Below, one piece after another: positions 34,501 through 47,127 of a stretch of 64,000 nucleotides of DNA (position 1 is its first letter; every line of letters begins with the position of its first letter). A program made the translations under genes and the position numbers. Origin of the DNA: Dugong dugon. Its lineage: Eukaryota; Chordata; Mammalia; Sirenia; Dugongidae. Where the stretch lies: contig CM057462.1 of NCBI GenBank assembly GCA_030035585.1, forward strand, positions 136,736,734 through 136,800,733, read 5' to 3'. Below the pieces are notes generated by a model. That model was not told the DNA's origin, did not search any database, and saw only the letters and a list, made by a program, of their open reading frames with translations.

Positions 34501-36139
34501 CACTGCAGGTAATATCTTTTATTAAAGAAGCAAGGCTGATGAGATTATGGCTATGCTCAGATTTTAGTCACCAAACTGAGGTGTGACAAGAGCAAAATAA
34601 TTATAGGCCATTGCATCACTTGGGCATTTAGAAAAGCATTTAATCTAGCCATAATTTATTTCATAAGCCTGGCTCTTTAAATTTTAAATATAGCAAATAA
34701 ATTCATGCTGATATTATCATATCCTTGGGAATACTATTTCTCCATTACTGTTTTCTATAACTGACCCAGAACATTAAAATGCAGCATCTGCTTTTTCAGC
34801 CAATCACTTAGGGTACAAAGTACCATTACAAAATAGCCCCACTGAGGAGAATAAAAATTTACTACCATCTTCTATTTCCCTCCCTGATCAATTGCCTGCA
34901 ATGGTTACTCTGTGCTGTGTCTTCCTGTTGTTATCTGTCAATGTCTTTCCTCCTGCCTCTTTCACTGCTTCTGTGCTTCACACATTTTACCACCAACATA
35001 TTATCCACTGGAGGCTGTCCTTGTGTGGATTTTCCACCCTGTGGAGGATTCAGAGCACACCATTAACTCCAGACTAGCCTACTGACATTTACCAAACTGC
35101 CCAGTAAGGCCCTTCCCCTGTCCCGTTACCTGGTGTGTGCTCAGAAAATGCAAGCAAATTATAATATTGTCCCGAGGGAAACATCATTAGGAAATCAAAT
35201 CCTCGGAGGAAAAAATATTCACAATAATGCTTTCTAAAGCCAAATATAACCGATTTATTGAAAATAGTTTATACTCATAAGTCAGACTGATTTCTGGAAT
35301 TTAAAAATCTCATTTAACATGTCTATCCTTACCTAACATGGTACTTAAAAGGTTATTTGAAATGTTGTCCATAATTATGAAACTTCACAGTTTTCAGAAA
35401 TCAAAATACTAAGGACAAATATACACAAGGGTAACAAGGCAGCTATAAATCGTTTTCCTCTAGATAGATCCATAAAATTTCTTCTTACTGAATAAAATCA
35501 CATATGTGAGTGAGTTTTCCTAGAAAATACTAATAAATCTACGAGAAAATTTGATTCAATAAATGCTTATTAAGTGCCTGGCATGTGTTTGGCACTGGTG
35601 AAATGCAAAAATGAATAAATCCTTAAACTCTCTATCCCTCAGTATCCTCATCCATAATAGTACTGGTCCTCACAACTACACCAATAAACCCACCTTAAAT
35701 GTTTGTTGGGAGGGTTAAATGAGCTCATAACCTGAAGCACTTGTAAATAGGGTCCTGGCACCTTGTAAGAACCAAGAATGTTAGCTATAATTATTATTAC
35801 TTACAATGATGAAGAGTTTTCAGCCTTATGGGCTAGATTTAAATGTAAGCACATAAATATGCACCTCTTTGTGGTTGTTCTGGCTGTGTCTAATGTTTTC
35901 TAAAACCAAATTTGCCTTGAAAACACACTTATATGGATAACAACTTTAGTACAGCTCAGCCCCAGCACTGGCTATCTCAGAGACTTTAAACCAAATTGTT
36001 AAAATAAGGTTTACTCTGAACCCACATCCTCCCCTCCACTCATTTCCAAAAAAAAAAAACCCAAAGGAAATATCTTCTTTCTGGAGGAGCCCCAAGTTTC
36101 CAGCTCAGTCTAATGCCTAGATCATTTTCTGACTATCCT
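34501..36139. other. Intergenic with a MIR-like patch
   Basis: A MIR-like block lies at about 35640-35790 (CTCTATCCCTCAGTATCCTC, GAGGGTTAAATGAGCTC). An old-repeat motif TAAGTGCCTGGCATGTG is at 35572. Nothing else is recognised. Confidence 0.45.
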
Positions 36140-36147
36140 AAAGTACC

Positions 36148-37209
36148 AATATTTTGTCAACTACACAAGGCAGTTTGACCGTGTGGATCATAACAAATTG
36201 TGGATGAGATTTCGAAGAATGGGAATTCCAGAAGGCTTAATTGTGCTCAAGATGCAGTTGTTCGAACAGAACAAGGGGATACAGCACGGTTTAAAATTTG
36301 AAAAGGATTGTAGCACAGTTGTATCCTTTTACCTTACTTATTCAATCTGTATACTGAACAAACAATCCTTGAAGCTGGACAATATGAAGAATGTGGTATC
36401 AGGACTGGAGGAAGACTCTTTAACAACATGCGATATGCAGATGACACAACCTTCCTTGTCAAAAATGAAGACAACTTGAAGAACTTACAGATGAAGGTCA
36501 AAAAGTACAACCTTCATATGGATTATACCTGAACATAAAATGAAAATCCTCACAACTGGACCAATAAACAACATCGTGATAAATGGCGAACAAATTGAGG
36601 TTGTCAAGGATTTAATTTTACTTGGATCAACAATCAATGCCCATGGAAGCAGCAGTCAAGAAATCAGATGATGTATTACACTGGGCAAATCTGCTGCAAA
36701 AGACCTCTCTAAAGTTTTAAAAAGCAAAGGTATCACTTTGATAACTAAGGTGCACCTGCCCCAAGCCATGTTCTTTTCAATTGCCTCATATGCATGCACA
36801 AGCTGGACACTGAAAAGGGAAGACAGAAGAAGAATTGACTCATTAGAATTGTGGTGTTGGTGAAGAATATTGAATATGCCATGGACTGTCTGAAGGACAA
36901 ATAAATCCATCTTAGAAGAAATACAACCAGAACACTCCTTAGAAGCAAAGATGGCGAGACTTCAGCTCACCTATTTTGGACACTTCATCAGGAAAGATCA
37001 GTCCCTAGAAAAGGACATCATTTTTGATCAAGTAGAGGGTCAGTGAAAACAAGGGAAACCCATAATGAGGTGAATTAACACAATACTCACAACAGTGGAC
37101 TCAAACATATAGATGATCATAAAGACAGCACAGGACCAGACAATGTTTAGTTCTGCTATACACAAGGTCGCCATGGGTCAGAGCCGAGTTGATGACAGCT
37201 AACAACAAC
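36148..37209 (+). pseudogene. RTE LINE reverse transcriptase remnant
   Basis: This is the longest RTE copy in the window. RTE elements use an endonuclease/reverse transcriptase ORF and supply the machinery for SINEs with a matching tail. Seen in order: FDRVDHNKLWMRFRRMGIPE (36176-36235), an RT stretch with YADD encoded at 36434-36445, NIVINGEQIEVVKDF (36570-36615), and the 3' end GCTAACAACAAC. The copy has no endonuclease part, lacks a block after 36245, and the YADD stretch is in a different frame from the ORF at 36183-36479. An 8-bp duplication AAAGTACC lies at 36140-36147 and 37210-37217. Nonfunctional. Confidence 0.88.
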
Positions 37210-37314
37210 AAAGTACCTAACATCAGGTTAATCTTCAATATATTTTGTGTATTTGCTATTTTTTTTTTTTTGGTGCAATCTATAAAATGTGCGTAATTAT
37301 AAAAACAGCAAGTT

Positions 37315-37490
37315 AACTGTGAGCCAGGCAATGTTATAACCGCTTTGCATACATTAACTCATTTACTTCTCACAACAACCAGATGAGGCAAATACAATTA
37401 TTATCCCTAATTTGCAGATGAGGAAACTGAGGCACAGAAAAGGTAAGTAACATGTCAAGGTCTTAAAGTTATCAAGAGGTGATGATAGAA
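37315..37490 (+). repeat. MIR
   Basis: GAGCCAGGCAATGTTATAAC, CACAACAACCAGATGAGGC, GATGAGGAAACTGAGGCACAG and AAGTAACATGTCAAGG are in MIR order. Confidence 0.75.
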
Positions 37491-37737
37491 CCTACGTCAC
37501 CAGATGTTGTGAGGATTGAATGATAAAGCACATGGTAAGTAGTTAACACTACATTCCTGACACAATAAATCCTCAATCAATTCAATTAGTGATTGTATAT
37601 CGTTCTTTTGGAGATGCCTGTTTAAAACCACAGAAAGTAGGGCAGAGGCATTCAATATACTTTAGCTATAAAATCAGAACTTTCAGGGACACTATGGCCT
37701 TGGCTTTAATTAACAATGAAAATAAGATCTAATAGTT

Positions 37738-37945
37738 TTTGAATCTTTACAAAGAACCAGATGCTGTTCTCAGTCCTTTGCATGTATTAATTCACTCAAT
37801 CCATAAAACAACCCCGTGACATAAGTACTATTATTATTGCCATTTTGTTAATAAGGAAACTGAGGTACAGAGAGGTTAAGCAACTTGCCAAAGGTCACAC
37901 AGTTAAGTAGTCGTGGAGCCAGAATGTGGACCCAGTTAATGGTCT
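37738..37945 (+). repeat. MIR
   Basis: CCAGATGCTGTTCTCAG, AAACTGAGGTACAGAGAGG, AAGCAACTTGCCAAAGGTCAC and GTGGAGCCAGAATGTGG give a well preserved MIR. Confidence 0.8.
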
Positions 37946-38304
37946 TAACCACAATACTATTCCCTACCTCCACCCCATCCCCACCTAGATATTAAATTCT
38001 ACCTAAGTCAAAACTTCTGGGGTTTCAAGACCAGAAACCCCAGGAGTTACTGTCCCCTGATTTATCTCCTTAAAGGAGAACAATAAGCGTTTGTTTTGTC
38101 CTATCCAGCAAAGTAACTATGTAATTCCTATGTGTGGGGTCATCATGCATCCAATTTGTCCAGGATAGTCCAGGTTTCTGCCTGTTGTCCTGGTGAAAGT
38201 TATAAATAACATCCTTTTCACTTTCAAAAGCATCCTTCTGGACAATAACTTAAATTATATGTCTGATCTTTAACTTAATACTTCTGAATGTGGGAACTGA
38301 GTCC

Positions 38305-38336
38305 TGTGTGTATGTGTGTGTGTGTGTGTGTGTGTT
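38305..38336. repeat. (TG)n microsatellite
   Basis: A run of TG dinucleotides with one TA interruption. Confidence 0.95.
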
Positions 38337-38387
38337 TCACCTGAGATTTTCAATTCTTTACTTTTAAAATACTTTGCTGTTTTTTTA

Positions 38388-39233
38388 CAACTGAACTAAA
38401 CCAAAGCTAAGAAGTTTCCTGAATACAATCAAACACTGCGAGGGACAGAGTAGTAGGGGCAGGGGTCCGGGGACCATGGTTTCAGGGGACATCTAGGTCA
38501 ACTGGCATAACAAAGTTTATTAAGAAAATGTTCTGCATCCCACTTTGGTGAGTGGTGTCTGGGGTCTTAAAAGCTAGTGAGTGGCCATCTAAGATGCATC
38601 AATTGGTCCCAACCCACCTGGAGTAGAGAATGAAGAACACCATGGACACAAGGAAGTATCAGCCCAAGAGACAGAAAGGGCCACATAAACCAGAGACTTC
38701 ATCAGCTTGAGACCAGAAGAACTAGATGGTGCCCAGCTACCACCAATGACCGCCCTGACAGGGAACACAACAGAGAGTCCTTGACAGAGTGGGAGAAAAG
38801 TAGGGTGCAAAACTCAAATTCTAGTAAAAAGACTAGACTTGGTTTGTTTGAGATGGGAGGGACCCCGGAAGACATGGCCCCCAGACTCTCTGTTAGCCCA
38901 GAACTGAAACCATTCCTGAGGCCAATTCTTCAGACAAAGATTAGACTGGACTATGGGACATAAAGCGATACTCCTAAAGTGTGCGCTTCTTAGCTGAAAT
39001 AGATACATGAGACTAAATGGGCAGCTCCTGTCCAGAGGCGAGATGGGAAGGCAGAGAGGGTCAGGAGCTGGTTGAATGGACACAGGAAATCCAGGGTGGA
39101 AAGGAGGACTGTGCTGTCACAGTATGGGGAGAGCAACTAGAGTCACACAGCAATGTATGTATAAATTTTTGTATGAGAGACTAACTTGAATTGTAAACTT
39201 TCACTTAAAGCACAACAATAAAAAAAAGAAAAG
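38388..39233 (+). mobile_element. 5'-truncated L1 (3' UTR only)
   Basis: It is collinear with the 3' UTR of the long L1 from about 23545 to the tail (AGCTAAGAAGTTTCCTGAAT, TCTGCATCCCACTTTGG, ACATAAAGCGATACTC, AATGTATGTATAAA). It is flanked by a 21-bp target duplication containing AATACTTTGCTG (38366-38386 and 39234-39254) and ends in an A-rich tail. ORFs at 38589-38810 and 38814-39083 lie in UTR and are not genes. Confidence 0.93.
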
Positions 39234-39889
39234 AAAATACTTTGCTGTTTTTTTTTTACTTTATCTTACATGGATTTCTATCTATAAAACTAAATCAGAT
39301 CACTCATCTCAATAGTCTCCTGGCACTGTGATGAGCCTACTTGACAAAAAAACTGAGAGTGTATAGACTGTTGATAATAATTCTGATTAGAACTGAGCTT
39401 ATTCTCCCAAGTTTCTGCTTAGTTCACAAACTGCTGCTGAAGTTGTTTTGTAAAAGCCATTTGAATGTGTCCTTGACCAAACATACTGTTCGTTACATTA
39501 GATTTGTTTTGTAATCTCTGAGCTGACATATTCACTTGTCTAACCATTAAGAGAAGAACATCCTCTTCTGATTCAATGAAGTTTCCGGGGGTGGCCTCAA
39601 AGCTTCCATGCATCTTTTTGGTGTATGTATAAAATAACAGATTATTGTTTTCCTCCCTGAAATTTCTTCTCTTCTCGTCCTGGTTCAGTTGTCCTTGATG
39701 CTGCTTTGTTTTGTGAATTTAGCTTGTCTTCTCTCCCTCTAAGCCAAAAAGAAGGAATTCACAATTACACCTTTTTTATATGCCTTATGGGTGTCTTTCT
39801 GTCACTTATCATTGTTTTATAAAGGAAGGTTCTCTCTTGTTACTGACTATAAGCAGACAACTGACTGGAATGCCTTTGTTGTCTTCTCC

Positions 39890-40150
39890 CTCTGGTGAAA
39901 TCTCAGCTATCCTTCCAGGCCCACATCAAGAAGCTTCTTGCCTATGAACCCTCTAGACAGAACTAATTGTTGCTCCTTCTGTAATACTATAGTTTTGTTC
40001 ATCCTGTGTTATGATTTTACCCTCATCTATCATATCCCTGAGCTGTGAACTCTATCAATAGAGCAAGGACTATATCCTATTCATTTTTAGATTCCTCCCT
40101 TGAGTCTAGCACAAGGCCTGGTATATATGTACTCAATAAATGTTTGATTT
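39890..40150 (+). repeat. L2 LINE 3' end
   Basis: ATCCTTCCAGGCCCACATC, AGAGCAAGGACTATATCC, TCTAGCACAAGGCCTGG and CTCAATAAATGTTTGA are the L2 3' blocks. Confidence 0.75.
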
Positions 40151-41119
40151 TTGGATGGCACATTATAGTATACAAAGTTATTTTAAATGTATCATCTCAT
40201 CTTAACTCTACAGCAACGTTATGAAGTACAAGATTATGAACTTCTCCATTTCACAGATGGGAAAAGTAAGAAATCCCAGAAGGAGAGAACGTGAAGAGAT
40301 GGCTGTAAATCACTCTGTAGGTTTCCAGCTAACTAGATTTATTCAAATTACAAAATACGTAGTCTTTCAGGGTAATAAAGATAATTTGGATTTAAGAATT
40401 ATTATTTGATTTAACAACTTTTTTTTAGTGTCATAAGAAGGTTTCTGCAATTTTTTTTTTCTGTCTTTTTAGTTACAGAGTTATAATAGCTAATATGAGC
40501 TTTGCTGTGACAGCTTTACTTGACACAAAATGTGCGGGACACAGGTTATACTCCAGAAATTGCACAACTCAATGAATACAGGTCTTGACACTGTATTTCC
40601 TGAGTAGACTTCCATTACTTTTAGAATGGCAACCAGAGTACACCTGTCTCCACAGAGTAGATCTTGGGCAATCTTCATTGTGTCTGCCCTCCAGGCAAAT
40701 TTCCATGTGGCCACAGGCTACCACTACAGGAACACTGGTAGGACTGCTCTCAGACCATTGAAAAATTGCATAAGTGCCCTTTGGAGTAGTCTCACCCTTT
40801 TCACACTTAAATCACTCACTCATTTTTATTTCAAAGGAGGTTGCAATGCAGGAAAAATGTATTGACATAAAATGTCACCTATACCTGACCTTTGAATGGG
40901 AAGCAGTGTGAATTTACTAAAATAAGTAAATCAATAAAATTATAGCCTTCTCTTTGCACTAACAAAATCATTTTTAAAATAAGCCCACAAATGCAAGATT
41001 AAATAAATAGATAAATAAAAACAAAAAACAAAAAAACAAGATCAGCAAACTGAGTCTAAGTGGCAGTGTGGCATAGCAAAAAGAGTTCTGAAATCAGACA
41101 AGCTAGGCATATTTGTCCT
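40151..41119. other. Intergenic, nothing recognised
   Basis: Overlapping ORFs on both strands at 40490-40865 show no domain. An AAATAAATAGATAAATAAAA run lies at about 41000-41025. Confidence 0.4.
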
Positions 41120-42660
41120 TTCAACCAGTATTTTATTGAGCACCTATTATGTGATAAGCACTGTGTTATATGCCAGAGAGTAAGTAGAAGGTGATATAGA
41201 CACGATCCCCTACCTCACAAAGCTTACACTCCATCAGGAAAGCCAGACTTTTAACAAGTAATTACATAAAGTATAAGTGCTAAGATTCAAAGGGGTCAAT
41301 GGAAGTCTGAGAAAGGGATATTTAAGTTGAGAATAATGGATACGTAAGTTAGTTAGGCAAAGGAGGGGATGGAAGATGAAAAAAATGAGGAGTTTTTCAG
41401 GGAAAGAGAGAGAGGAGATCAATGAGAGGTTACTGCAGCCTGTTCCTTCTGCCTAAGGGAGAACAAATCTGGCTACCTGAGGAAGCTAGAGAAATTAAGA
41501 TTGTGATGGGGAGTGAGTCAAAGCCTCAAGAGGTAAACAGAGTCCGAATCCTGGAGGACCTTAGAAGCCATCTTAAGGATTTAGGACTTCATCCTTGGAG
41601 CAACAATATGCCAGTGAAGTTGTAAGCAGAGGAATGACATGATGGCCCACCGACTGCTGTGTGAAAAATGAATTGGAGGGAGCAAGAATGGTGGTAATAA
41701 AACCAGTAAGAGGTTATTACAGAGTATCAGTGTGAAAGATTGCAAAATTGGCCATAAAACATTCCTCTCCCTCCACCCCACCCCTTGGCAGTGCCTTGCC
41801 ACACTGACTCAGTGCCTCTGGCTGATCTTAACAAACGTGATTCAAGCAAAGGTTTCAAAAGTATTTGTATACTGTGGCTCGTTCTCTTTTGCTGCACTTG
41901 GAATCTGGAGACCTCGACGTGAATGAGCACAAGCTAGCCTGCTAACGGGTGAAAGGCCATGTGGAAAAGAACCTAGGTATCCTAGCCAAATGCCACACAG
42001 CCCCAAGTTGACAGCCCACCCACTACCAGACGTGTGTGAGGCCATCTTAGATCATCCAGCATCAACCAAATCACCAGCAGATCACAGACACATGAGAAAG
42101 CCGAGCAGTGCTTAGCCAAGGCAGTGCAGGCCCAAAGAACTGCCCAGCCAACTCACAGAATTGTGAACTAAATTAAAATAATAATAATTTTAAGCCACTA
42201 GATTATGGGAAGTTTTGTGCTATGCAGAAAACACTAACTGATAAACCTGGCAAGAGATGATGCTGGTCTGGACTAGCGGGGTAGCAGTGAAGACTGAAAG
42301 AAGGATACAGAATCAGGAGACATTTCGGTGGTTTGATCAAAAGAATGCCATCATTTTTGGCTTGGACCAATAAGTAGATAGAAAGGCCTACTTGCTGAGA
42401 TAGGAGATAGAAGAGGAGAAAAAGATATGGGGAGGAAGACGCTAAGCATAATTGAGAACATGTAGAACTTGAGGTACTTGGCAACATCTAAGCAAAGATA
42501 ACAAACCAGCCATCAGATACATAGCTGAAGAACATACGAGAGAGTTCCAAGCTGCAGATGCAGACTTAAGATCTGTTGTTGTGGACATTGTGATTGAAGC
42601 CATGGTAAATGGACTTCCCTATGCAGAACAGGGAGAGAGAGAAGCCCAAAGGGATCTGAT
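41120..42660 (+). repeat. Old dispersed family copy, split by an LTR
   Basis: It runs from AGCACCTATTATGTG through GGAAGCTAGAGAAATTAAG, GAATGACATGATGG and AGAGGTTATTACAG. After the LTR at 41728-42240 it continues AACCTGGCAAGAGATGATG, GGGTAGCAGTGAAGAC and GAACATGTAGAACTTGAGG. The block order matches 51.2-52.3 kb, so the LTR is the younger element. Confidence 0.6.
41728..42240 (+). mobile_element. Old LTR (MLT1/MaLR-like)
   Basis: TGTGAAAGATTGCAAAATTGG at the start, TTGACAGCCCACCCACTACC, AGACGTGTGTGAGGCCATC, TTTTAAGCCACTAGATTATGG and AACACTAACTGATA at the end fit an old mammalian LTR. The 5-bp duplication is no longer clear. Confidence 0.65.
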
Positions 42661-42984
42661 TAGCTATGTAATTTAGAACAAGCTCCTCAACATCTCCAAG
42701 CCAGTTTTACAACCTGTAAAACAATACAATATTAACTGGTTTATTTAGCTATTATAAAGACTGAATACAATTTATTAGGTTTCAATCATTTAACACATAA
42801 TAGGGATTTAAAAATTGTTAATTACCTTCCCCCCTTCCCCATCACTTCAAGTCAAATTATATAATAACACTTCATAATTCATTTTGGTCCCTGTTTTTTA
42901 GTCTTGAATATTTGTGGATAAATGTTCTCATTAAATCATGGCAATAAGAATACTAGATTCCTCATTGTTCTTTTGAAATCTTAA

Positions 42985-43147
42985 ACAGTGTTTCTTGAAT
43001 TGCATGGATCAGAATTACCTGTGGTTATTAGTTAAAATACAAATTCCTGAGCTCCACCTTAGACCTACTGAGCCAGAAATTGTGGCCGTGTGACCTGGAA
43101 TCTGCATTTTTAATAAGCTCCTGAGGTGATTACTACACAATCACTCT
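42985..43147 (+). mobile_element. MER5A-like hAT MITE
   Basis: AGTGTTTCTTGAATTGCATGG, ATCAGAATTACCTG, CTTAGACCTACTGAGCCAG, AATCTGCATTTTTAATAAGC and CTGAGGTGATT follow the MER5A order. Confidence 0.7.
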
Positions 43148-43194
43148 AAAGGCACACAATCCAGGCCTTTCCCTGTGGCGCTTTACCAATTACC

Positions 43195-43383
43195 CTAGAG
43201 TTTATTCTGACTCATAGTGATCCCATGTGTGTCAGAGTAGAACTGTGCTCCATAGGTTTTCAAAGACTGAGTTTTCGTGAGTAATTCACCAGGTCTTTCT
43301 TCCAAGGTGCTTCTGGGTGGACTTGAACCTCAAGCCTTTCAGTTAGCAGCCAAGCATGTTAACTGTTTGCATCACCCAGGAAC
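43195..43383 (-). mobile_element. AfroSINE, third subtype
   Basis: The + strand reads TTTATTCTGACTCATAGTG, TGTGTCAGAGTAGAACTG, CCAGGTCTTTCTTCC, CAGTTAGCAGCC and ends CATCACCCAGG. It is the complement of the 31527/33933 subtype. Confidence 0.85.
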
Positions 43384-45524
43384 TACTTAATAGTAATATA
43401 AAAACAAACAAAAAGGTATAGAAATTTATTTGATATCCTATGAAATTCACACACAAATGATCACTTCCTGATCTTCCTCCCCATACCTCTTCTACTACAT
43501 CAACTTCCTCCACAATTACCACCACCACCAGGCAATATTCCTCGTGTCTGTGAATTTGACTGGCCTTACTGGAAATAGAAATCCTTAGCCTTTTCCTGAA
43601 CTTCCCTGATAACCTTTACATTACATTTCTAGAATGAAATTTGACCCATTCCAAGACCCCAAAGCATCCTTCACACTTCACACTTCATCTCCTCCTGTTG
43701 AAATTCTGCCTCATCACTCAGGCAGCCCTGCATGTTTTAATACACAATCACATACTTTAAATGGCATCAGACTCATGAAATCAGTTGCTGATTAAGAATA
43801 AATATTGTCTCACAGCTACTTGGGAAGGTTCAAACACTTTAAACTGATTGCAGAAAGAAAATAGGTCCTATCTGTTTTGTTCTGCAAAATGTCAAGAGAG
43901 ACTGTTAAGTAGGCACATCTGATACTTTTCTTTTGCACAGATTGCAGGGTAGAATAGAAACAAGGATGGCATGAATAGAAATTCGTATTTCAGGAGAATA
44001 AAAGAAGTGGCAAATCAATGAGCTGAACCTCTACAGGTAGCTATGTGTCATGGGCTTCTAAAGCTTAACATGAAAAGGGAGGACTCCACCCTGCTCGCCA
44101 AATAGGGAAATAGCCCAGTGACAGTGCTGTCTAATCACAGGGGCATTTTTCTAGGGACATGTTTTTGTGACCGTGCTTGCTCATAGCACTTGGGATTAAA
44201 AATGCAGGGTCGTCGAATACACTGTATTTGTCTTTCCAAGAGCAATTTGCTTATTTCTCAGCAGCTGGAGCAGAAGGGAAGCGATAAGCTAGAAGCCATA
44301 CACATGTTCTAAAATAGCATTAAAGACCTATGATTAAAATACCTTTAAATCTGTTCAATAATACCACATGCCAGCTCAGAATGACTCTCCCAGTTCTCTA
44401 AATCTCAACACATGTGCCAATCACTGCTGTTTGAAACAAAGGAAAGATAATCCTTCTTTGAATAAAATCATTGAGAGAGTGAAAAAAGCCCCATCTCTTT
44501 GCTCTTATTATGAGATGGGGTTTTATATTTCTGCTGGTGCATTGAGACATGTTTATTTTTCAGATAGGTTAACAGCAGGCTGTTGATTTATTCCCTTTTG
44601 AATACCTTATCCCCCATACACCTAGGCTAAAGAACATCTCATGCCCTTAACGTACTTCAGCCCAAGTAATAATCACAGATGAGAAATGGTGCTCACCGCA
44701 AGAGCATTGTGTACCTCTCCAACTTCCGCCCTCCTGTGTACAATGTGTAGAAAATTTTAATCTTTTCAAAACAAATTTTTCTTCTAGAAGTAACAAATAT
44801 GCGTGCATGTTTTTCTCAGTTAGAAGAGGGAACTGCTCACAGAAAGAAATTGCATGCACCTCTGTTTTCCAGTGGCTTGCTTTGACTTCACAAATGCTAA
44901 TGTAATTGTCACCAATGACAAGTTTCCTTGTACATGAGTGTTGGTCTTAGCTGAGATAGGACAACTCAAGCTATCTACTGAGGTAGGACCACAATTTCAG
45001 TCTTAGAGAAACATAGGTCAAATGAGAAAAAAGGGATTGTTTATATCACTTCCTTCTTTTGATAATTCTCTTCTCCCTCATGCCTAACTAAACCTAATTG
45101 AAATACAGTTTTCAGGATTCACCAATGACTAAGGATCTCAAAAAATGAGGACTGAAGGAAAAAGATCATACTGCAATCATTGTAAATTAAGTTATACTAT
45201 ATTAATTTTTATGCAATTCAATTAACTCTTACTCTGTCCAAGATACTGCTTGATAAATACTTGATAAATATATTTTACAATTTTTTTTCAAAAATTATCA
45301 CTTTACAATAAAGCACATACTATTAACCCCATTTTAAATACCATAAGTAATCTGAAGTTTGCAAAATGTAAGTAAATTTAAATAAGATCAAGCAGTTAGT
45401 AATACAAAATGATTCTGAGCTCACCACCCTTATTACCGTAAATGCATTATGCTGAAGGAAAGACTAATTCTAGGGCAAGATCTATAGATTTAATGAGATT
45501 TGATGTGTCAAAGAGTAAAACAGG
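43384..45524. other. Intergenic, nothing recognised
   Basis: No transposon could be assigned to this 2.1-kb stretch, the longest such interval in the window. ORFs at 44368-44586 (+) and 44647-44859 (-) have no recognisable domain. It would be the first place to look for conserved non-coding DNA. Confidence 0.45.
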
Positions 45525-45990
45525 CTGCTCTGTAAAAGTAAAAAGCAAAGAGGTTTACTGAGGGTAATACAATCACAAATTAGGGAAACACAGGGCAGAG
45601 AGCCACCTACTACATGCTCCGAAGTATGGAGAGAGAGGTTTGTTTTTTATATTAAAGATGGGGAAGGTAAGTATGTTATGTATGGTCACATGGTCACAAG
45701 GTAGGTACATCATCAGCAGCTACCTTATTCCTAGAACATCTTGAGTAAACTAGATCTCCTACAATCACATTCTTGACCCCCACCCTTATTCGATATGAGT
45801 TATCTTGGGACAAGAACCAGTCTGGTTAAACAAGATGATCAATAAGGGGCCAGGGTCCTCAGATCCCATCAAGCCAGAGACCCAAGACCATATGCATATG
45901 AATGGGAAGTAATGCAGAAGCAGGAGCCTGCAATAAAATGGAGTTTTGATTCAGGCCTCATGTCAGCCATTTTATCATGCCAAGTGTTTC
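45525..45990 (-). mobile_element. Probable LTR, antisense
   Basis: On the minus strand: GATAAAATGGCTGACATGAGG, TGCATATGGTCTTGGGTC, then AACATACTTACCTTCCCC, ATAAAAAACAAACC, CTCTGCCCTGTGTTTCCC and ACCCTCAGTAAACCTC. The order (TATA-like block, cap-region CT-rich segment, AGTAAA) looks like a retroviral LTR, perhaps class I. Ends are approximate. Confidence 0.5.
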
Positions 45991-46261
45991 AGTTTAGAGG
46001 TTTGCTAGCATGAATGCCCTAAACCTAAAGTTAAAATTAGCTTAATTCTTGTAAAGTAATGGGTATACTTAGAAATAATTTAAGTGGTAAAATTACTAAG
46101 CCTTTGAACACCCTCGATTATATTTTCAACTGGAAGTTGAAACTGTACCATTTCTTGCCAACCTAAATTTTAATGAGTTTTTGTGCAAAATTTTATTTGT
46201 CTTTTCTATATTTTACAGGAATTACAGTAATACATATTTAAGGTGTGCTGAGGAGGCATCT

Positions 46262-46432
46262 GGAAACCCTGATGGCATAGTGGTTGAGAGCTATGGCTGC
46301 TAACCAAAAGAAAGGTCAGCAGTTCGAATCCACCACATGCTCCTTGGAAACTCCATGCGACAGTTCTACTCTGTCCTATAGGGTCACTATGAGTCAGAAT
46401 CAACTTGATGGCAATGGGTTTGGTTTTTGGTT
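46262..46432 (+). mobile_element. AfroSINE with intact target duplication
   Basis: Starts GGAAACCCTGATGGCATAGTG and ends AATGGGTTTGGTTTTTGG. The 13-bp duplication TGAGGAGGCATCT lies at 46249-46261 and 46433-46445 with no mismatch, which suggests a fairly young insertion. Confidence 0.95.
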
Positions 46433-46584
46433 TGAGGAGGCATCTAAGTACCTACATGTGCACAGCTCCCTTTTGAGGAAAGCAACTGCAGACAGCATCT
46501 TCTCTTAAAGCTTCATGTGTGGTCACAGCTAATTGAACCAGAGTGCCCAGAGCAAGAATTCATAGACAATCACTTCTAAATAGA

Positions 46585-46688
46585 TAGACACAGCCTTGAA
46601 AATCCAATGGGGCAGTTCTATTCAGCACACATGAGGGGGTTGACAAGAGTTGGAATTGACTAGACAGCTACTAACAACTACAACAACA
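46585..46688 (+). mobile_element. Truncated SINE/RTE 3' part
   Basis: ACACAGCCTTGAAAATCC, GGGGCAGTTCTATTCAGC, GAGTTGGAATTGACTAGAC and a CTACTAACAACTACAACAAC tail are present without a 5' head. Confidence 0.75.
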
Positions 46689-47127
46689 AATAGAAGTGTC
46701 ACAAAATGAATACCCAAGTCACAAAAGTTGCAATTGGGTCCTGCAACAGCTGTTGGATCTTGAAAAATGTTCCAGTTCTCCATAGACCTGACTTCACTGT
46801 GAATTTGAAAAACAGTTTCCTACGCCTCCTCATTTCTCCGTGAGTACCCAAAATAAATCCCTCCTACCGAATACAGATTATCCACCAGAGCCTAACTAGT
46901 AATATGTTCATCAACATTATTATAATTTTAAAAAACTAATAGGGAGGACTTTTAAAATTTGCATTTAAAGACATGGGAAAAAGTACTCCTAAAAATAGCT
47001 TAGCAACTTAATATGGCCTATAAATTTACCATAAATGATCAATCAAGTAAAATTTTCGATAACGTAGTAAAGTTCTCAGAACCAGTATACTTTTGCTGCT
47101 TTCACTGTGTGGTCTAGAGACGAACTG

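Noticed and set aside
38589-39083. Two minus-strand ORFs at the L1 3' end copy
   Set aside because: They lie in an L1 3' UTR; a similar antisense ORF at 23739-23921 is in the matching part of the long L1.
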